A DNA stretch of 64,000 bases from Cryptomeria japonica (GCF_030272615.1 NC_081413.1:605866709-605930708), one strand, 5' to 3'; shown: positions 32,935-45,220, numbered from the stretch's first letter. Notes: generated by a model from the letters alone, not told the origin. Numbers and translations are program-made.

Positions 32935-34135
32935 TGTAAAGGGGAAATTTTGATTCGGCAATTTGGTGGCAATTCACAACATAGAAGGAGAAATCACCGA
33001 ATTAATTTTCGGTTTTGGGGGAGGAATTCCATTCCATTCAAAACAGGGGAGGAATCAATTAGATTCAATCACAAAATAGATAAGAATTGAATACTAAGTG
33101 GATTGATTGATTATGATGTGTTTTTCCCTCTTTTGTAAGTTGAAATGCTAATTTAGGGTAAAGTGCTAAATATGGAGATAAAAGTGAGAAAATATTAAGC
33201 TACAACTTCAGGATTTTGTTGTGCATCTGCATCTGAGTAATATAAGATGATTTGGATCTTCCCTGCAAAAATGCCTTCAAAAAGTAGGGATCATGACACG
33301 GCAACACGGTCCTCTGAATTTTCCACACACCAAAAAGGGTTGTTTCGTCTCTATGTCTGAAGCTTATTCTGAAAAGTACAATTGTGCACCTATTTTCTAC
33401 ACACAGAAAGAAAGGGAAATAGGTTGGGAATAGGGGCTTGCCTTAGTTCACACCCCAATTTTGGAATTAACCATAAAATTGAGATAAACGTAATTGAAAT
33501 GACTGAAAGGAAAGGTTCTCCTTTTGAGGGAGATGTTGAATTATGACTAAAAATTGAATGATTACACCTCCTTGTGAAGTTTTGCTTGTGTCCACATGGA
33601 ATTAGGGTTTCATGAAATAAGATATAGATCTCCACTTCAATGCTTGAATCTTAACTTTATTATTACTCCAAGGCTTCAAGGCAGACTGAAGATACTCAAT
33701 TTCTCTTGAATGCTTGAATGATTGATCTCTTGTGTGTTCGAATGCTTCTTTATTTTTCATGATAGATCAAATGAGAGGGGAAATCCTCTTTATATACTTG
33801 CCCATTGAGAAAATTAACTAATTTTCCAACATGAGTCGACACTAAGAGGGGAATCCCACTCAAGTTTGAAATACGAAAAAGGGTTCAAAGAGGGCCCATT
33901 TTAGGGAGGACCATGGTGCCACACCCTGGTCCTAGTGAGGACCAGGGCACCACACCTTGGTCTTGGCCTATTTTGGGTCAAGATCAAGATGCCCAAGGGG
34001 GTGCCAGTCAATTTTTTGATGTTTGTGATGTGTATGAGCATAATTAGGTCTTCAATCAGCCCAAGGGGCACAAATACTAAGGTAAAGACCCAAATGCAGT
34101 CGAAATTGCAAGGGGTGCAATTTTAGGATGCTATA
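32935..34135 (-). mobile_element. Element B 3' LTR
   Basis: Plus-strand ends TGTAAAGGGG and GATGCTATA correspond to TGTAATGGTGG and CACTACA of element C's LTRs. Shared internal blocks include the tract giving WLIPKLG in the minus frame and the 'LCVGCR'-like block. About 1.2 kb, similar to C's 1168 bp. Divergence from C is considerable. Confidence 0.8.
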
Positions 34136-34158
34136 TTTAGCCCCCACTTTAGCGGGAG
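34136..34158 (-). other. Element B polypurine tract
   Basis: Minus strand reads GCTAAAGTGGGGGCTAAA directly before the LTR; the same tract precedes C's 3' LTR. Confidence 0.85.
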
Positions 34159-34838
34159 TATGAAGTCAATAATAATCTCAATAAAGTACAAAGGGTTCAC
34201 ATTGAAAAACTTTCACCAAGTTGTCAAGGAGGCAAGATACACCAAGCCCCCAGTGGACTTTAGGATCTCACAACATCAATGACAAGGTAAAAGGAAAGAT
34301 CATGAGAGAGAGAAAGAGAGAACCATGACTACAACTAGTAAGGTTCTCTTACTATGAGTCATGAAAAGAAAAATACAAAAAATTACAAAGAAAAATCTAA
34401 GTAACTTTATGTATCAAGATATGCAAGAGAGATAGAATCATTGAGTGGAGTGTATCCTTTTTCAAGATAAATTGCTTTAAGGTAAGATACACCCAAAAAG
34501 ACAAGCATGTTATCTCAATATTAAGCCCCCAAGAGATGAAAAATCAAAGGATAATGAACACAAAGCACGGGATGGTTTCACCTAACTTTGGAGTTAGTAT
34601 GATTTTTATGATAACTCGTGTATACCATGTATATATATGTGCTTAGAGTTGTCCTCATCCTCTAAAGAAAGGAAACCACCATGGAAGAAGGGAACACAAG
34701 TGCCTTTTGAGTAAACATGGGAGAGACCAAAAGAGATCTCAACACTTTGCATCATCCTCAAGTAGACAACACTAAGGACAACAAATAGAAGAATGTCACA
34801 AAGAATCAAGAGAAGAGAGGGAAAGAGAATCTACGATG
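34159..34838 (-). other. Element B 3' untranslated region
   Basis: No gene. Collinear with C's 39680-40405, for example the ACCAAGCCCCCAGTGGACTT, AACCATGACTACAA and CATGTATATATATG blocks. Confidence 0.75.
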
Positions 34839-35400
34839 CTAATGAAGCTGATCAAGTACCTTATCCATCTCTCGATCTTTCTCACCATTGTTTTGAGAAG
34901 GTGGACAATATCCAAGAGGAGTTACATTAAGCATGGTAGATGGAGCTATCACAAGTTCCAAACAAGGACCATACTCTAATGACGAGTCACTTTGTCTGTT
35001 TTTGGGAGCTAGGATTAATGCTTCTGAAAATTGTTTAGATAAATCATTGTCAACATCAACATATTCATATTCATCATCAGAAATATTAGAATCAAAATTT
35101 TCATCATTAACAACATTCTCACCTATTTCTTCATCAATATCAATAAAAATAGGAGCTCTAATAGGAATAGAACTTGAACCATCATTTGTGTTAATCATTT
35201 TGCATCTTGGGGAATTAGACTGAACATCCTCATTCGGAGAAAATGGAACTATCTCAATAGTTGGTGTTTTAGGAGAAGAAATGGTTTGGTAAGCAAGTTC
35301 ACAAGATCTAGCATGACGTATTCATCGGTGTTCTCTCACAAAATGGTTTTGATTAGTTTTAGCTGAAGGTTGTGAAGGTTTAGGTTCATTAGGTGTAGGC
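34839..35400 (-). pseudogene. Element B acidic C-terminal tail
   Basis: Minus-strand frame with IDIDEEIGENVVNDEN, SDDEYEYVDVDNDLS, ALILAPKNRQSD and LVIAPSTMLNVTPLGYCP. Element C encodes a clear homologue (FDEEMGKNVIHN, DYEYVDIDMHLSDEF, LVIAPSTMLDVTPL). It follows the proline-rich region and is the last coding part before the 3' UTR. I do not recognise the domain. Conservation between two diverged copies suggests it was functional. Confidence 0.75.
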
Positions 35401-35908
35401 TCTTTCTCTTCTTTTAAGGAAGGATTCATTGGAGAAGGTCTTTTAGATTGAACAATAGGAGAGGTTGGTCACATCCCATTGTAAGATGTAGGAGGAGGAA
35501 CCGCACCATATAAAGGAGGAATGGGAGGTGTATGAAGGATATCATGTCCGTCATGAGGAGGAGGAATAGGTCTACCCTTAGGAGGAATAGCTTGACACCT
35601 GGGAGGAGGAGCATTTCTATCCTTGGGAGGAAGAATGGACTATTCCATAGGAGAGGGAATAGATTATTCCTTAGGAAAAATAATATCACTTTCCTTAGGA
35701 GGAAAGATATTCTTATCCTTAGGAGAAGAAATAGACTCCTCTTTGGGAAGAATATTATTTCTTTCCTTAAGAGGAAGAATAATATTATCCTCAAGAATAG
35801 GTATATGATCATCAAGAGTAAAGGCAAAGTGTTGGATTTCTAGGTTTACTCAATGACAAAATCATCTCATTTTTCCATTTTTGATATGATTTAAAGAGAG
35901 CATCACTT
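35401..35908 (-). pseudogene. Element B proline-rich repeat region
   Basis: On the minus strand, a run of about ten 10-12 residue units of the type LPxKExxxI (for example ILPLKERNN, ILPKEESIS, IFPPKESD), then IPPPHDG and VPPPTSY. The DNA shows it as CCTTAGGAGGA repeats. C has the same region but fewer units (about 40920-41260), so the array expanded in B or shrank in C. The frame contains stops. The 133-codon frame here in another register is a shadow. Confidence 0.75.
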
Positions 35909-36635
35909 CTAGGTTGAAGAGGTTGCAATTTCACACCAAAAATAATCAAGACAAACATCTCCATGCCTCACCATAGGTTGATATATGCTATGATTAATAG
36001 ATATGATTTTATTATTATGAGGAAATTTTAAACACTTATGAATAGTAGAAGTGATCACTTTCATGAAAGAGAGCCAAGGATGTTCCAACTTCACACAAAA
36101 TTTACTGGATGTATGAATGATAGCAACTTTAACATCTAAGCATTTAGTGCTAACATCAATAGGAAGTGTGATGGAACCAATAGCAGGACAAGAGAAGACA
36201 TCAAAAACTTTAACTACCACATCAGTCTCATAATATACCACATGATGCAATTGCCAAGTATAAATAAATTATTTAGTTATCACATAAACCATGCAAGTTG
36301 GATCAATAAGCACTCCTCGAGAACGTATGCCTTTGATTTTTGCAATTATATATAATGGGCCATCAGGTGCTTCAATAGTCTCACTAGGATCAAATGTAAT
36401 GCACAAGTCCTTAGGAGGTTCTTTTTTATCTATAAGCTTCATCACATTATTAGATTCAAGGCCAACATAATTGGGAGAGAAGGCAAGATGATCAGTCTCA
36501 ATCACATCAGTGGACTCAAAAATTAAAGGATCACTAAAAATTTGAAGGTTTTTATTAGGAGGAGCTACTGATTTGTTTCCTTTATCATTCACACCAGTCA
36601 CATATATGGTATTGTTATCAATCAAATCTTGAATC
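35909..36635 (-). pseudogene. Element B degenerate retropepsin region
   Basis: Frames at 36625-36269 and 36250-35909 read LIDNNTIYVTGVNDKGNKSVAPP, FDPSETIEAPDGPLYIIAKI, SRGVLIDPTCMVYVITK, ITLPIDVSTKCLDVKV and LEHPWLSFMKVITSTIHKCLKFPH. The block GVLIDPTCMVYVI occupies the place of the aspartic protease active site (LIDxGSSxN in relatives): the aspartate remains, while DPTC replaces DGGS-like residues. LEHPWL resembles the usual GRPWL end of retropepsins. C has the same replacement (LIDPSCMVNII), so this is a family trait, not decay. Whether it can cleave is doubtful. Confidence 0.78.
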
Positions 36636-37538
36636 TATTGGTAATTGACACTCATTTGATTGGTTTCAATATGTTGTCATTGATGGCAACATGTTCCAGC
36701 TTTCATATTTTAGTTTGGTTGTTTACTAGCAGACACTTCACTGGTACTAGCATCGGTAGGTATCTTCACCGCTGGAAGGAATTCTATGGGTACCAGCATT
36801 ACAGGCCAATGTAACTTCATCAAGATAATGGTATAGGAGGCTGACATCATTTGGGGGATCCGACAATTGACAATTGATTTTTATATTTATGTATATATGT
36901 AATTGAGCCGACATGTATATTCATATTTATAATTATCTATGTAATTCGACATAAGGCATGAAGGATTGTAAGGGTATAGAGGTCACTTGATTAGATCATT
37001 TTGTGATATGAGAGATATGTGAGGCTATGAGATATATGAGAGTGATATTTGTAATGCGAGGAATGTTGATTATGTAAGAGGTTATTCCATTAAGGGTTTA
37101 GGGTAGCAGAACCAGAACAGACAGATATTTAATCAGAACTATATTCAGGGATAGGAGATGCTATCATTGTAGTTCAGTCATTCTTTCAGATTGTAGTCTA
37201 GATTTAGACTCCTTTTTGTGATGAGCAATGTGCTCTAGGCTGTAAGCCTTCCTGCAAGTGCAAGCCCCTATATTTTGTAATATATTTTCATATGGCTAGT
37301 GGATTGATATTGTGGGTCACTAATCCCATCGTGGTTTTTCATCTTTGATGTTTTCCACATATAATTCTTTGTGTTATGGTATTCATTTGTGTGATTGGCT
37401 TATATATTGCTTTACTTCTTTCAATCTTATATGTATCGATTTACCAGTTGGTGAATGCATATTTTAATAAGGTTAAAATTGATTATTCTAGTAGAACACT
37501 GATTCAACCCCCCCTCTCAATGTTCTTGGATTCCAACA
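36636..37538 (+). mobile_element. Element D 5' LTR
   Basis: Starts TATTGGTAATTGAC (mutated from TGTTGG...) and ends TTCCAACA before the PBS. It shows the CGTGGTTTTTC block at 37330 and a C-run (about 37507-37514). At about 0.9 kb it is shorter than the other copia-type LTRs and has fewer TTAACMRGGT repeats. Confidence 0.82.
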
Positions 37539-37553
37539 ATTGGTATCAGAGCC
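37539..37553 (+). other. Element D primer-binding site
   Basis: ATTGGTATCAGAGCC, an exact match to the initiator Met-tRNA type plant site, directly after the LTR. Confidence 0.92.
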
Positions 37554-37606
37554 TTGTGCCTCGGAGGAAGTTTAATAGCTTGAGGAAGATCTTGAATCTG
37601 GAATCC

Positions 37607-38490
37607 ATGGATATGAGTTTAGAGAAGCAACTTGAGGTAGCACTTGAAGATTATGATGCTGAAAGGATGAAGAACTTGAAGTTACAAGATGAACTAAATT
37701 CTGCTCAAGAATTCATTCTTATCCTACAGGAGAGGTTGTCATCTTTTCAAGCTAGGAGGGAGGAATTTCTGCAAACTCGGGATAATGATGAGAAGGATGC
37801 CCTTGATGAAAGATGTCAGAAGCTGAGTTAGGAGAACATGGTCATGCAGAATGAAATGTAAGCCCTAAATATGAGGATGTCAAAGGAGATTAGAGACCAA
37901 AAGATGAATGAAGAAAATCTTGGGAGGTCCCTAAAAGATAGATCTGAAGAATGCATTTAGTTGGTTCATGAAAATGATATGTTAAGAACAGATTTAGTGC
38001 AATCACAGAGCAATGAACAAGAACTTGAGAGACAAATGATAATTTTGAGAGATGATCTGACTGTTGCAAGTGAGTACAAAGAAAAATTCAAGGTTAGTTC
38101 AGCACAGCTTGATGAATTATTGAAAAGTCAAAGACGGAATGGAGATTCTAATGGACTTGGATCTGAACAAGGTCGGAGCTTCGGTACTGAAAATGAAGAT
38201 CAAAACCAAAAGGCACCGATAAGGCAGCTTAATGCTTACAAATTTAATGGTAGATGCTTTGTTTGTAATAAATTTGGTCACATGGCTAGCCAATGTAGAA
38301 ATAGAGCAAATCAGGACTATAATTCTACTCCCGGTCAATGTTCTAAATGCAATAAGTATGGTCATAAAACAAAAGATTGTAGAATGACTGTAAAATGTTA
38401 TGCATGTGGAAAATTTGGACATGTGGCTATTCAGTGCAGGTCAAGCAATTATACTAGTTTTAGCAAAGCAATTCAAAAGAACAATGTTAC
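37607..38490 (+). pseudogene. Element D gag-like protein: coiled coil plus zinc knuckles, N-terminal part
   Basis: From MDMSLEKQLEVALEDYDAERMK the protein is a long heptad-rich coiled coil (KNLKLQDELNSAQEFILILQ, ENDMLRTDLVQSQSNEQELE). It continues into three CCHC zinc knuckles: CFVCNKFGHMASQC, CSKCNKYGHKTKDC and CYACGKFGHVAIQC. Stops at about 37830, 37859 and 37959 break the coil. Zinc knuckles bind RNA, so a gag or nucleocapsid role is likely, but the classic copia gag fold (LLxSLPxxY) is absent. The frame is cut at NNVT by element C and resumes at 46927. Same design as element F's first ORF. Confidence 0.85.
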
Positions 38491-39658
38491 TATAATGGTG
38501 CAAAAATGGTGAATGATAGATCAAGAGGAAAACTACTCTTTCCCTCAAAGAGAGATGGGAGTTTCACTATTGATTACCCTTCAAACACTTTTCAGCATGT
38601 TACATTAGGAAGATGATAGAATAATTCACTAGATTCAATCTCTCCACATGAAGATGGTAGATTGAATTCTGAATGAATTGGGAATGTTAAGTTGATCCCC
38701 TCTTCCTTGTTGGAATTGGAAATGAACTTGATTGAATTATGTAGTGCAAAAGTGACAAAGAATTGATTATAACTTGAGATCGGAATATGGGATGAAGTTG
38801 TGCACCTGGATTTGGTAGTAATATGTCGAGACAAAATCTCCCTACGAATTTGAGGAAAAGTTGCTTGGACCGTGGTGGGAATGTACATGGTCCTCTGAAA
38901 AATCCGCAAAATGAAAAGGGTTTTCCCGCCTCTACAAATGGAGACCGAATCTGAAAGTATAGTTATGCACCTACAACCTACACACAGAAAAGAGAGGAAA
39001 ATGGGTTGGGATTGGGGGTTTTCCTTTAGGTCAAACCCCAGTTTTGGAATTAACCAAGTAATGAAAGAACGTAGTTGCAAGTAGTTGTAAATGAAAGATT
39101 CAATTGTAAATCACCTCAAGGGAAGTTGTGATAGCAATGTTGATAGAGATGTTTGTGTGGAATTGAATGTTGAAATCAATCTTCTCTTCAATGGTTGAAT
39201 CCTTGACTTGAATGCAACACCTAGACTTGAAGGGAGACTTGAGAATGCTCAATGCTGGAAAAGAATGCTTGAATGCTTGAATGCTTGATCGCTTATGCAA
39301 CTTGAATCTATCCAAATTATGCAAATGAGAGGATGAATGTCCCCTTAAATACATGTTAGTGGATCTGATTTTCATCACAGGTTGACATCGGGGGAGTTTC
39401 CACCCAATACACAACCAACAATGCAACCCTAGGAAGGGTCCTACCCCAACAAAGGGCAGGGATAGGGGTGCAATGCCCCTGTCCTACCCCTCTCTCTAGG
39501 GTAGAGTGCAGACGGTGTGATGCAAAGGCCAAGGAAGAAGTTGCTTCTGAAGGCTAGGAAATCTCTGGTCTCTGATCAGGCTAGAGGATTTGAACTTACG
39601 TGCGTGAGGACCCTAATGTAGTCAAAAATTTCTAGGGTTACAATTTTATGACACTACA
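38491..39658 (-). mobile_element. Element C 3' LTR
   Basis: 1168 bp. Minus strand starts TGTAGTGTCATAAAATTG and ends CACCATTATA (mutated CATTACA). The 162-codon minus frame in it recurs in the 5' LTR only in part, so I do not call it a gene. Confidence 0.92.
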
Positions 39659-39681
39659 TTTAGCCCCCACTTTAGCAGGAG
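39659..39681 (-). other. Element C polypurine tract
   Basis: Minus strand GCTAAAGTGGGGGCTAAA touches the 3' LTR start. Identical to that of B. Confidence 0.88.
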
Positions 39682-40405
39682 TATAAGTGTAAGCCAATGT
39701 TGTTGGTAAAGTACAAGGAAACAAGATTGAAAGACTTTTACCATGTCAAGGAGGCAAGATGCGCCAAGCCCCCAATGGACTTAGGATCTTACGACTTCGA
39801 TTGACAAAGTAAAATGGAAGATCGAGAAGGGCAGAACCATGACTGCAAGTAGAAAAGTTCCCTTTCACTATGAGTCATGAAAGAAATGATACAAAAGATT
39901 ACTAATCAAAATAAAGTTCACTAAGTAATATTAAGTATCACAAGAAGGAAATTATGAGTGGAGTGTATGCCCCCATGTTAAAGCAATCGCACGCGCCTTA
40001 TCGGGAGCAATCTCTTTAAGGTAGGATACACCCAAGAGAGAGAAGGAGGGAGCACGTTGTCGCAAGGATTTAGCCCCTAATCGAGGAATAAACCCAAGGA
40101 TAATGAACACAAAACATGATGTAGTGTTGCTTTCCTCGGGGTCAGTATGTTGTATGATAACTCATGTATATCATGTATATATATGCATATAATAATCTTC
40201 ATTCCCCAAAGAAGGACACTACCTTAGAAGAAAGCGAAGAGAGGATGTCTTTTGAGTCAACATGAAAGAGACCAAGAAAAGATCTCAATGTTTTGCATCC
40301 TCCCTAAGTAGACATTAAGAGAACAATAGAAGAATAGGGATACACATAGAAGAATGGTTACAACAGAGAAAGAAAGGAGAGAGAGAAAGATTTGCAGTGC
40401 TAATA
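39682..40405 (-). other. Element C 3' untranslated region
   Basis: No gene. Collinear with B's 34159-34838. Confidence 0.75.
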
Positions 40406-41539
40406 TTAGTAATCTTGCATGACATCCTCCTGCCAATATTGTTGATCACTATTTCGAGATGACAAGAAACATGTCAAAGGAGTGACATCGAGCATAGTAG
40501 ATGGAGCTATCACAAGATCCAAACAAGGACTATGCTCATGTTGTAAGTCACTTTGTTCAATTCTAGGAGCTAAGATTAGGGTTTGTGAAAACTCATCTGA
40601 TAAATGCATGTCTATGTCAACATATTCATAATCACTATTAGGAGTTGTATTGCCATTATGAATAACATTTTTGCCCATTTCTTCATCAAAGTTTAGAAAA
40701 AGAGGAGGAAGAACACAAATAGGAGTAAAACCATCACATGTTTTGTGCAACTTACGAATTGGAGATGTAGGTTGAACATATTTCTTAGGAGAAAAGGAAA
40801 TCATGTCAACTGTCAGAGTCTAAGGAGATTGAACATTTTGAGGGATAGCTACACGAGCTCAAACACGGCATCTTCATCAGCATTCTCTCACACAATGGTT
40901 TCGTCAAGTCTTAGTGGAAGGCTAAGAAGGAAGAGGAACACTTGAAAAAGTAGGAATATTTCTCTCCTTGATAGTGGAAGGTTTGGGTTGAGGTCTTTTT
41001 GGTTGAACAATAGGAGGAGCGGGCCTCTTCTCTTGATAAGAGGAAGGAGGTGGAACTGCACTATAGAAAGGAGGAATATCAGGTTTAGGAAAGAGACTGG
41101 GTCCATCATGAGGAGGAGGTATAGGTCTAACTTTAGGAAGAATATTGTTGTTCTCCTTAAGTGAAGGTAAAGTCACATCCATAGGAATAGGTTGACGATC
41201 TTCCTTAGGAGGGAGATTAGTTCTATCCATGAGGGGAAGAACCTCATCTTGAATAATAATAGGAATGTCAAGTGTTGGGGATCTAGGTTGACTTAAGGAT
41301 AAAATCATATCGTTCTTCCATTTTTTATAAGATTGAAAAAGAGCATTGCTCCTTAATGGAAGAGATTGAAATTGTTTAGGCCAAAAGAAATCAATAGGAA
41401 CGTTGGGGTTTCTTTCAGATGGACAAAATAAGCTATGGTTCACGATTATGATTTTTCCATTGTGAGGAAATTTCAGACACCTGTGTATTGGAGAAGCAAT
41501 AGCCCTCATGGAAGATAGCCAAGGATAGCCCAACTTCAC
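40406..41539 (-). pseudogene. Element C proline-rich and acidic tail
   Basis: Minus frame from MKLGYPWLSSMRAIASPIHR through FPHNGKIIIVNHSLFCP, a linker, the proline-rich stretch (ILPKVRPIPPPHDG, AVPPPSSYQEKRP) and, after a frameshift near 40900, the acidic tail (DYEYVDIDMHLSDEF, LVIAPSTMLDVTPL) to 40406. It occupies the place where RT would begin in a normal gypsy polyprotein. B encodes the same order. I do not recognise the tail; the proline-rich linker might join the protease to an unknown effector. The 205-codon part is open, the rest has breaks. Confidence 0.78.
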
Positions 41540-41865
41540 ACGGAATTGCTCAGAAGAAGGTATGATTTAACAAAGTCAACATCCAAGGACTTAGTATGGA
41601 CCTCAACAGGAAGGGTGATAGAACTAATGGTAGGAAAAGAGAAGCCATCAAATAAATTCACAACCACACTAGAAGTATCATAAAGTGGTTTATGCAATCG
41701 TAAAGTGAAAAGATACTCTTTAGTTATGATATTAACCATGCAAGAGGGATCAATCAGGGCACCACGGCAAGGGATATCCTTAACCTTTGCAACTATGTAT
41801 AAAGGGCCATTGGGTGCTCTAATGTTCTCGCTGGGGTCAAATTTAATACAAGGATCCTTAGGCAT
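41536..41865 (-). pseudogene. Element C degenerate aspartic protease
   Basis: Frame MPKDPCIKFDPSENIRAP with NGPLYIVAKVKDIPCRGALI, then DPSCMVNIITKEYLF, TLPVEVHTKSLDV. The layout (strand, turn with aspartate, flap) fits retropepsins, but the active-site triplet is DPS rather than DTG/DSG, in both B and C. It overlaps the next frame by four bases at 41536-41539, likely a frameshift in one original polyprotein. Confidence 0.72.
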
Positions 41866-41868
41866 ATC

Positions 41869-42231
41869 CTATTTTTCTACCATATTAACTAAGTTTGGAA
41901 CCATAGAGGTGAATTCTTCAGAAGATAGAGAATTAGGCACAATCTCAATAACGTTAAAGGTATGAGTTGGGAAGGGATCAATGAAAATCTTAAAATTTTG
42001 ATAAGGAGGAGCTACTAATTTATTCCCTTTATCATTCACACCTGCCACAAATATAATATTATTATCAATCAAGTATTCAATATTATTCTTCAATACAAAA
42101 CATTTCTTAGTATCATGACCAGGTTGACGATGAAATTGACAAAAAGAAATATTATCAAAATAAGGGGATGCCATTTTAGAAGGATCAATTTGTTTTATAG
42201 GAGAAAGTTTGATAACATTTATGTGTAACAA
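41869..42231 (-). pseudogene. gag: Element C zinc-finger segment
   Basis: Contains FCQFHRQPGHDTKKCFVL, the CX2H...GHxTxxC knuckle frequent in plant gypsy gag, then KNNIEYLIDNNIIFVAGVNDKGNK, homologous to B's first preserved residues. Lies between gag and the protease region. Confidence 0.82.
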
Positions 42232-43899
42232 CTAAGACATAATACTATGTAAAGATTCATTCAAAGGATTAAATTGTCTTTCTCTTTGGAAGAATTTTGA
42301 AATAGAAGGCACACATGTTGTAGCATTCACATTGTTGTTGTTGATTGGATCATTGAACTTGATGAAGCTTTTTGTTGGTTTGATCTTCGCAAACGGTTCT
42401 TGAACACTCTCCCCCTTATCACTCAGAGCCATAGGAGTGGATTGTTCCATTTGACTCATAGTCAGTTGATAATTGTGGAGTGTTGCACACAACTACGGAA
42501 AGGAAGTAAACTCAGACAAAAGAATCTTTTCCCTTATATCTTTTTGTAAATTAGAAATGAAAAGTCTTTGAATATCATTATCAGGTACATGCAAAGAAAT
42601 TTGAGCACACAAATGCTTATATCTACCAATGAAATCAATCACTTTTTCTTTAACGCCTTGTTTACAATGCATTAAATCAGTCAAAGTGATTTTAGGACCA
42701 ATGTTGTTTTGAAATTGTTGGATGAAAGCATTTGCTATTTGTTGAAAGGAAGTGATAGAATAAGAAGGAAAAGAGAAATAGCATTGTAAAGCCTTATCTC
42801 TTAATGTTCTTGTAAACAGTTTTGCAAGCAATATTTGATCATAAGAAAAATTGGTACACAAGGTTTGAAATGTTTTGACACACGTAAGAGGATCACCTTT
42901 TCCATTATAGAGTTCCAATTGAGGGATCTCAACATGTTTAGGTGGCACAACTTTAACAATATCAAGAGAAAGTGGGCTCGTAACATCAAAGGTGGGCACA
43001 CTAAACTTGGATTGACTCATGGAAGCAATTTGTTGTTATAGAGAAGATACAATCTGAGCAAGATTGTTAATTGTCATTTCAATAGAAGAAATGATGCTAG
43101 ACATAGGTGATTGAGAAGGTGGTGTTTTGTTATTAAAAGAAGGTATGGAGTGAGAATAAGGTGGTGGGACATTATGATGAGTAGGCATTCATGATGATTC
43201 TGTAGGAAAAGGGACACTTAAAGGAGGAATAAAGTTGTGGAAGGAATTGCCCCCTTGTGTCACATTGATTGGTTGAAGAATAATAGTAACACTCATGGAA
43301 GACATAGGTAAAGATGGAGGATTAAATGAAGAAGAAGGATTTCCCCCATGACCAATTATTGTAGGGATGACATTTTTACTTGAAGTAGCCATGATGTTAG
43401 ATGTGAAAGTAGGAATACTAGTCATAGGAGTAGTCAAAGGAATTGAAGGATTGACTTGTGTTGAAGGTTGTGAGTAACCTAGGGTTTCGGCACAACACTT
43501 GATAGGCATAACATTAGAATCAACAATATTTTCAATGCCATGTAATATATCAATTCCATTCTTATCACTTTGAATCATGCATTTCAGGCCTTCAATTAGT
43601 GGAAGAGCTTCACTATTAGGGTATTCTTGCGACATCCATTATTGAAAGCTATGAAAATGATTGTCCAATGTGGAAAGTTAATCTAAGGAAAACCTAGTTA
43701 AAGCTTCTTCTTCATCATAATATTCATTAATGGGGTGAATAGGCACATGATTAGGATGGGAAGAATTAGCATGATCCTTGTTAAAGAAGTCACCCAAATT
43801 AGGCTCCATCTCCTCGGTAATTAAACCTTGGGAAGCCTTAATTGTAATGCTTCGTCTAACAGGGATGGGATAGGTAGGACTAATAGTGGTAAAACTCAT
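42232..43899 (-). pseudogene. gag: Element C gag
   Basis: The frame starts MSFTTISPTYPIPVRRSIT at 43899 and, with stops near 43678, 43630 and 43190, passes a Ser/Pro-rich region. It reaches the gypsy gag core at 43020-42493: VEIPQLELYNGKGDPLTCVK, FTRTLRDKALQCYFSFP, FQQIANAFIQQF, GVKEKVIDFIGRYKHLC and DIQRLFISNL. These match the retrotransposon gag domain (particle shell). A short linker to 42232 follows. Length is somewhat long for a gypsy gag because of the N-terminal Ser/Pro segment. Confidence 0.85.
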
Positions 43900-44934
43900 G
43901 CACTAGAGGGAAAATTTGAATTTTGAATTGTAGAAAAAAGCTTACAAAATTGAGTAATGCAAAATTTAAGAAAATAATAATTACACAATTTGAACTTGGT
44001 TGGAAGAAGGGAAGGACACAATTCCCAAAAATGAAAGGAAATTGAAATTTTAAAATTAGGTTCAAGAGAGTACCACTTAATTTTAAAATCAGAATTTTTA
44101 AAATCAGGGCAGACTATAATTAACCTCTTAATTAAAAAAAAATATTGAAACTTGAAATGTTGAATTTTTTAGGGTATTTCCGATTCTAGAGGGATCAAAA
44201 ATCGACAAAATCAGTCAATCTTTTGGATCTAGGCTCTTAAATACATTCATAACAGTCTCCAAAAATTTTAGGAAAAAAGTCAAGGACAATGGCGAGAACG
44301 CACATGGTCCGACCAACTTTTGTCAAAATTTTGAGCGATGAATATTGTGATGATTTCAAAGCTAACCCCCAAAAAATGGGCAAATTTTATGATCTCTAGA
44401 TGGGCGAAATGACGGTGCAAATGTGAAAATATGACCCTATTAGGGTTTTGAAGAAAAAGAGGAATTGAATTGCAATTTAGAAAAGGGTAGATTAATTTTG
44501 AAAATTAGGGTTTGATTACCTAACCACTTGAAATTTGAATTTTGGGGAAAATGAGGGAAATTGAAAATTTGAATTGTAAGATTACAGACCAATCTCAGAA
44601 CAATTTGAAATTTGAAATTTAAATGGAAATCCAATTTTTGCACAAATTCAAGATGTTGTTTGAAAATTAGGGTTTTAACAAGTAACCTCGTAATTTTATA
44701 AATTTTAATTGCAAATTGAACAAGACAATGAAGAAATTGAATTTGAGAATCAAAACAATTTTCAGAACTAAGATAACCACAAGCAATTTTTACAAATCAC
44801 AAGTTCAATTTTAATTTTAAATACTAGGGTTTTTAATGATTTAACCATTAAGGTTGCAGAAATTTGAAACTTGTAAATGAAAAATATGCAATGTTGTTCA
44901 AAGGAAAGCATGCAAGACATCGGGTTCACCAAAA
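43900..44934 (-). other. Element C leader and primer-binding site
   Basis: Non-coding leader of about 1 kb between the 5' LTR and gag. Right after the LTR the minus strand reads TTTTGGTGAACCCGATG (plus 44918-44934), a TGG-starting PBS that differs from the Met-tRNA type. The tract has AGGGTTTT and AAATTTGAA repeats and no convincing ORF. Confidence 0.7.
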
Positions 44935-45220
44935 TGTAATGGTGGAAAAATGGTGAATGATAGATCAAGAGGAAAACTACCCTTTCCCTCAAAGAGAGAT
45001 GAGAGTTTCACTATTGATTACCCTTAAAATACTTTTCACCATGTTATATTAGGAAGAGGATAGGATAATTCACTAGATTCAATCTCTCCACATGAAGATG
45101 GTAGATTGAATTCTGAATGAATTGGGAATGTTAAGTTGATCCCCTCTTGCTTGTTGGAAATGGAAAGAAAATTGATTGAATTATGTAGTGCAAAAGTGGC
45201 AAAGAATTGATTATAACTTG

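Larger units (their letters stand above)
32935..36635 (-). mobile_element. Element B: gypsy-like gag-pro element, 3' half
   Basis: Minus-strand element of the same family as C. From right to left it has the protease region, a proline-rich and acidic tail, a polypurine tract (34136-34158) and the 3' LTR (32935-34135). The left flank CCATT (32930-32934) is its presumptive target duplicate in Gypsy-A. Gag and the 5' LTR are cut off by element D at 36636 and should reappear outside the window. As in C, nothing resembling RT or integrase follows the protease. Confidence 0.82.

Noticed and set aside
38592-39080. 162-codon minus ORF with cysteine-rich start in the C 3' LTR
   Set aside because: Lies within an LTR; the counterparts in the other two LTRs of the family (33390-33635, 45974-46318) are shorter and broken, so there is no evidence of coding selection.
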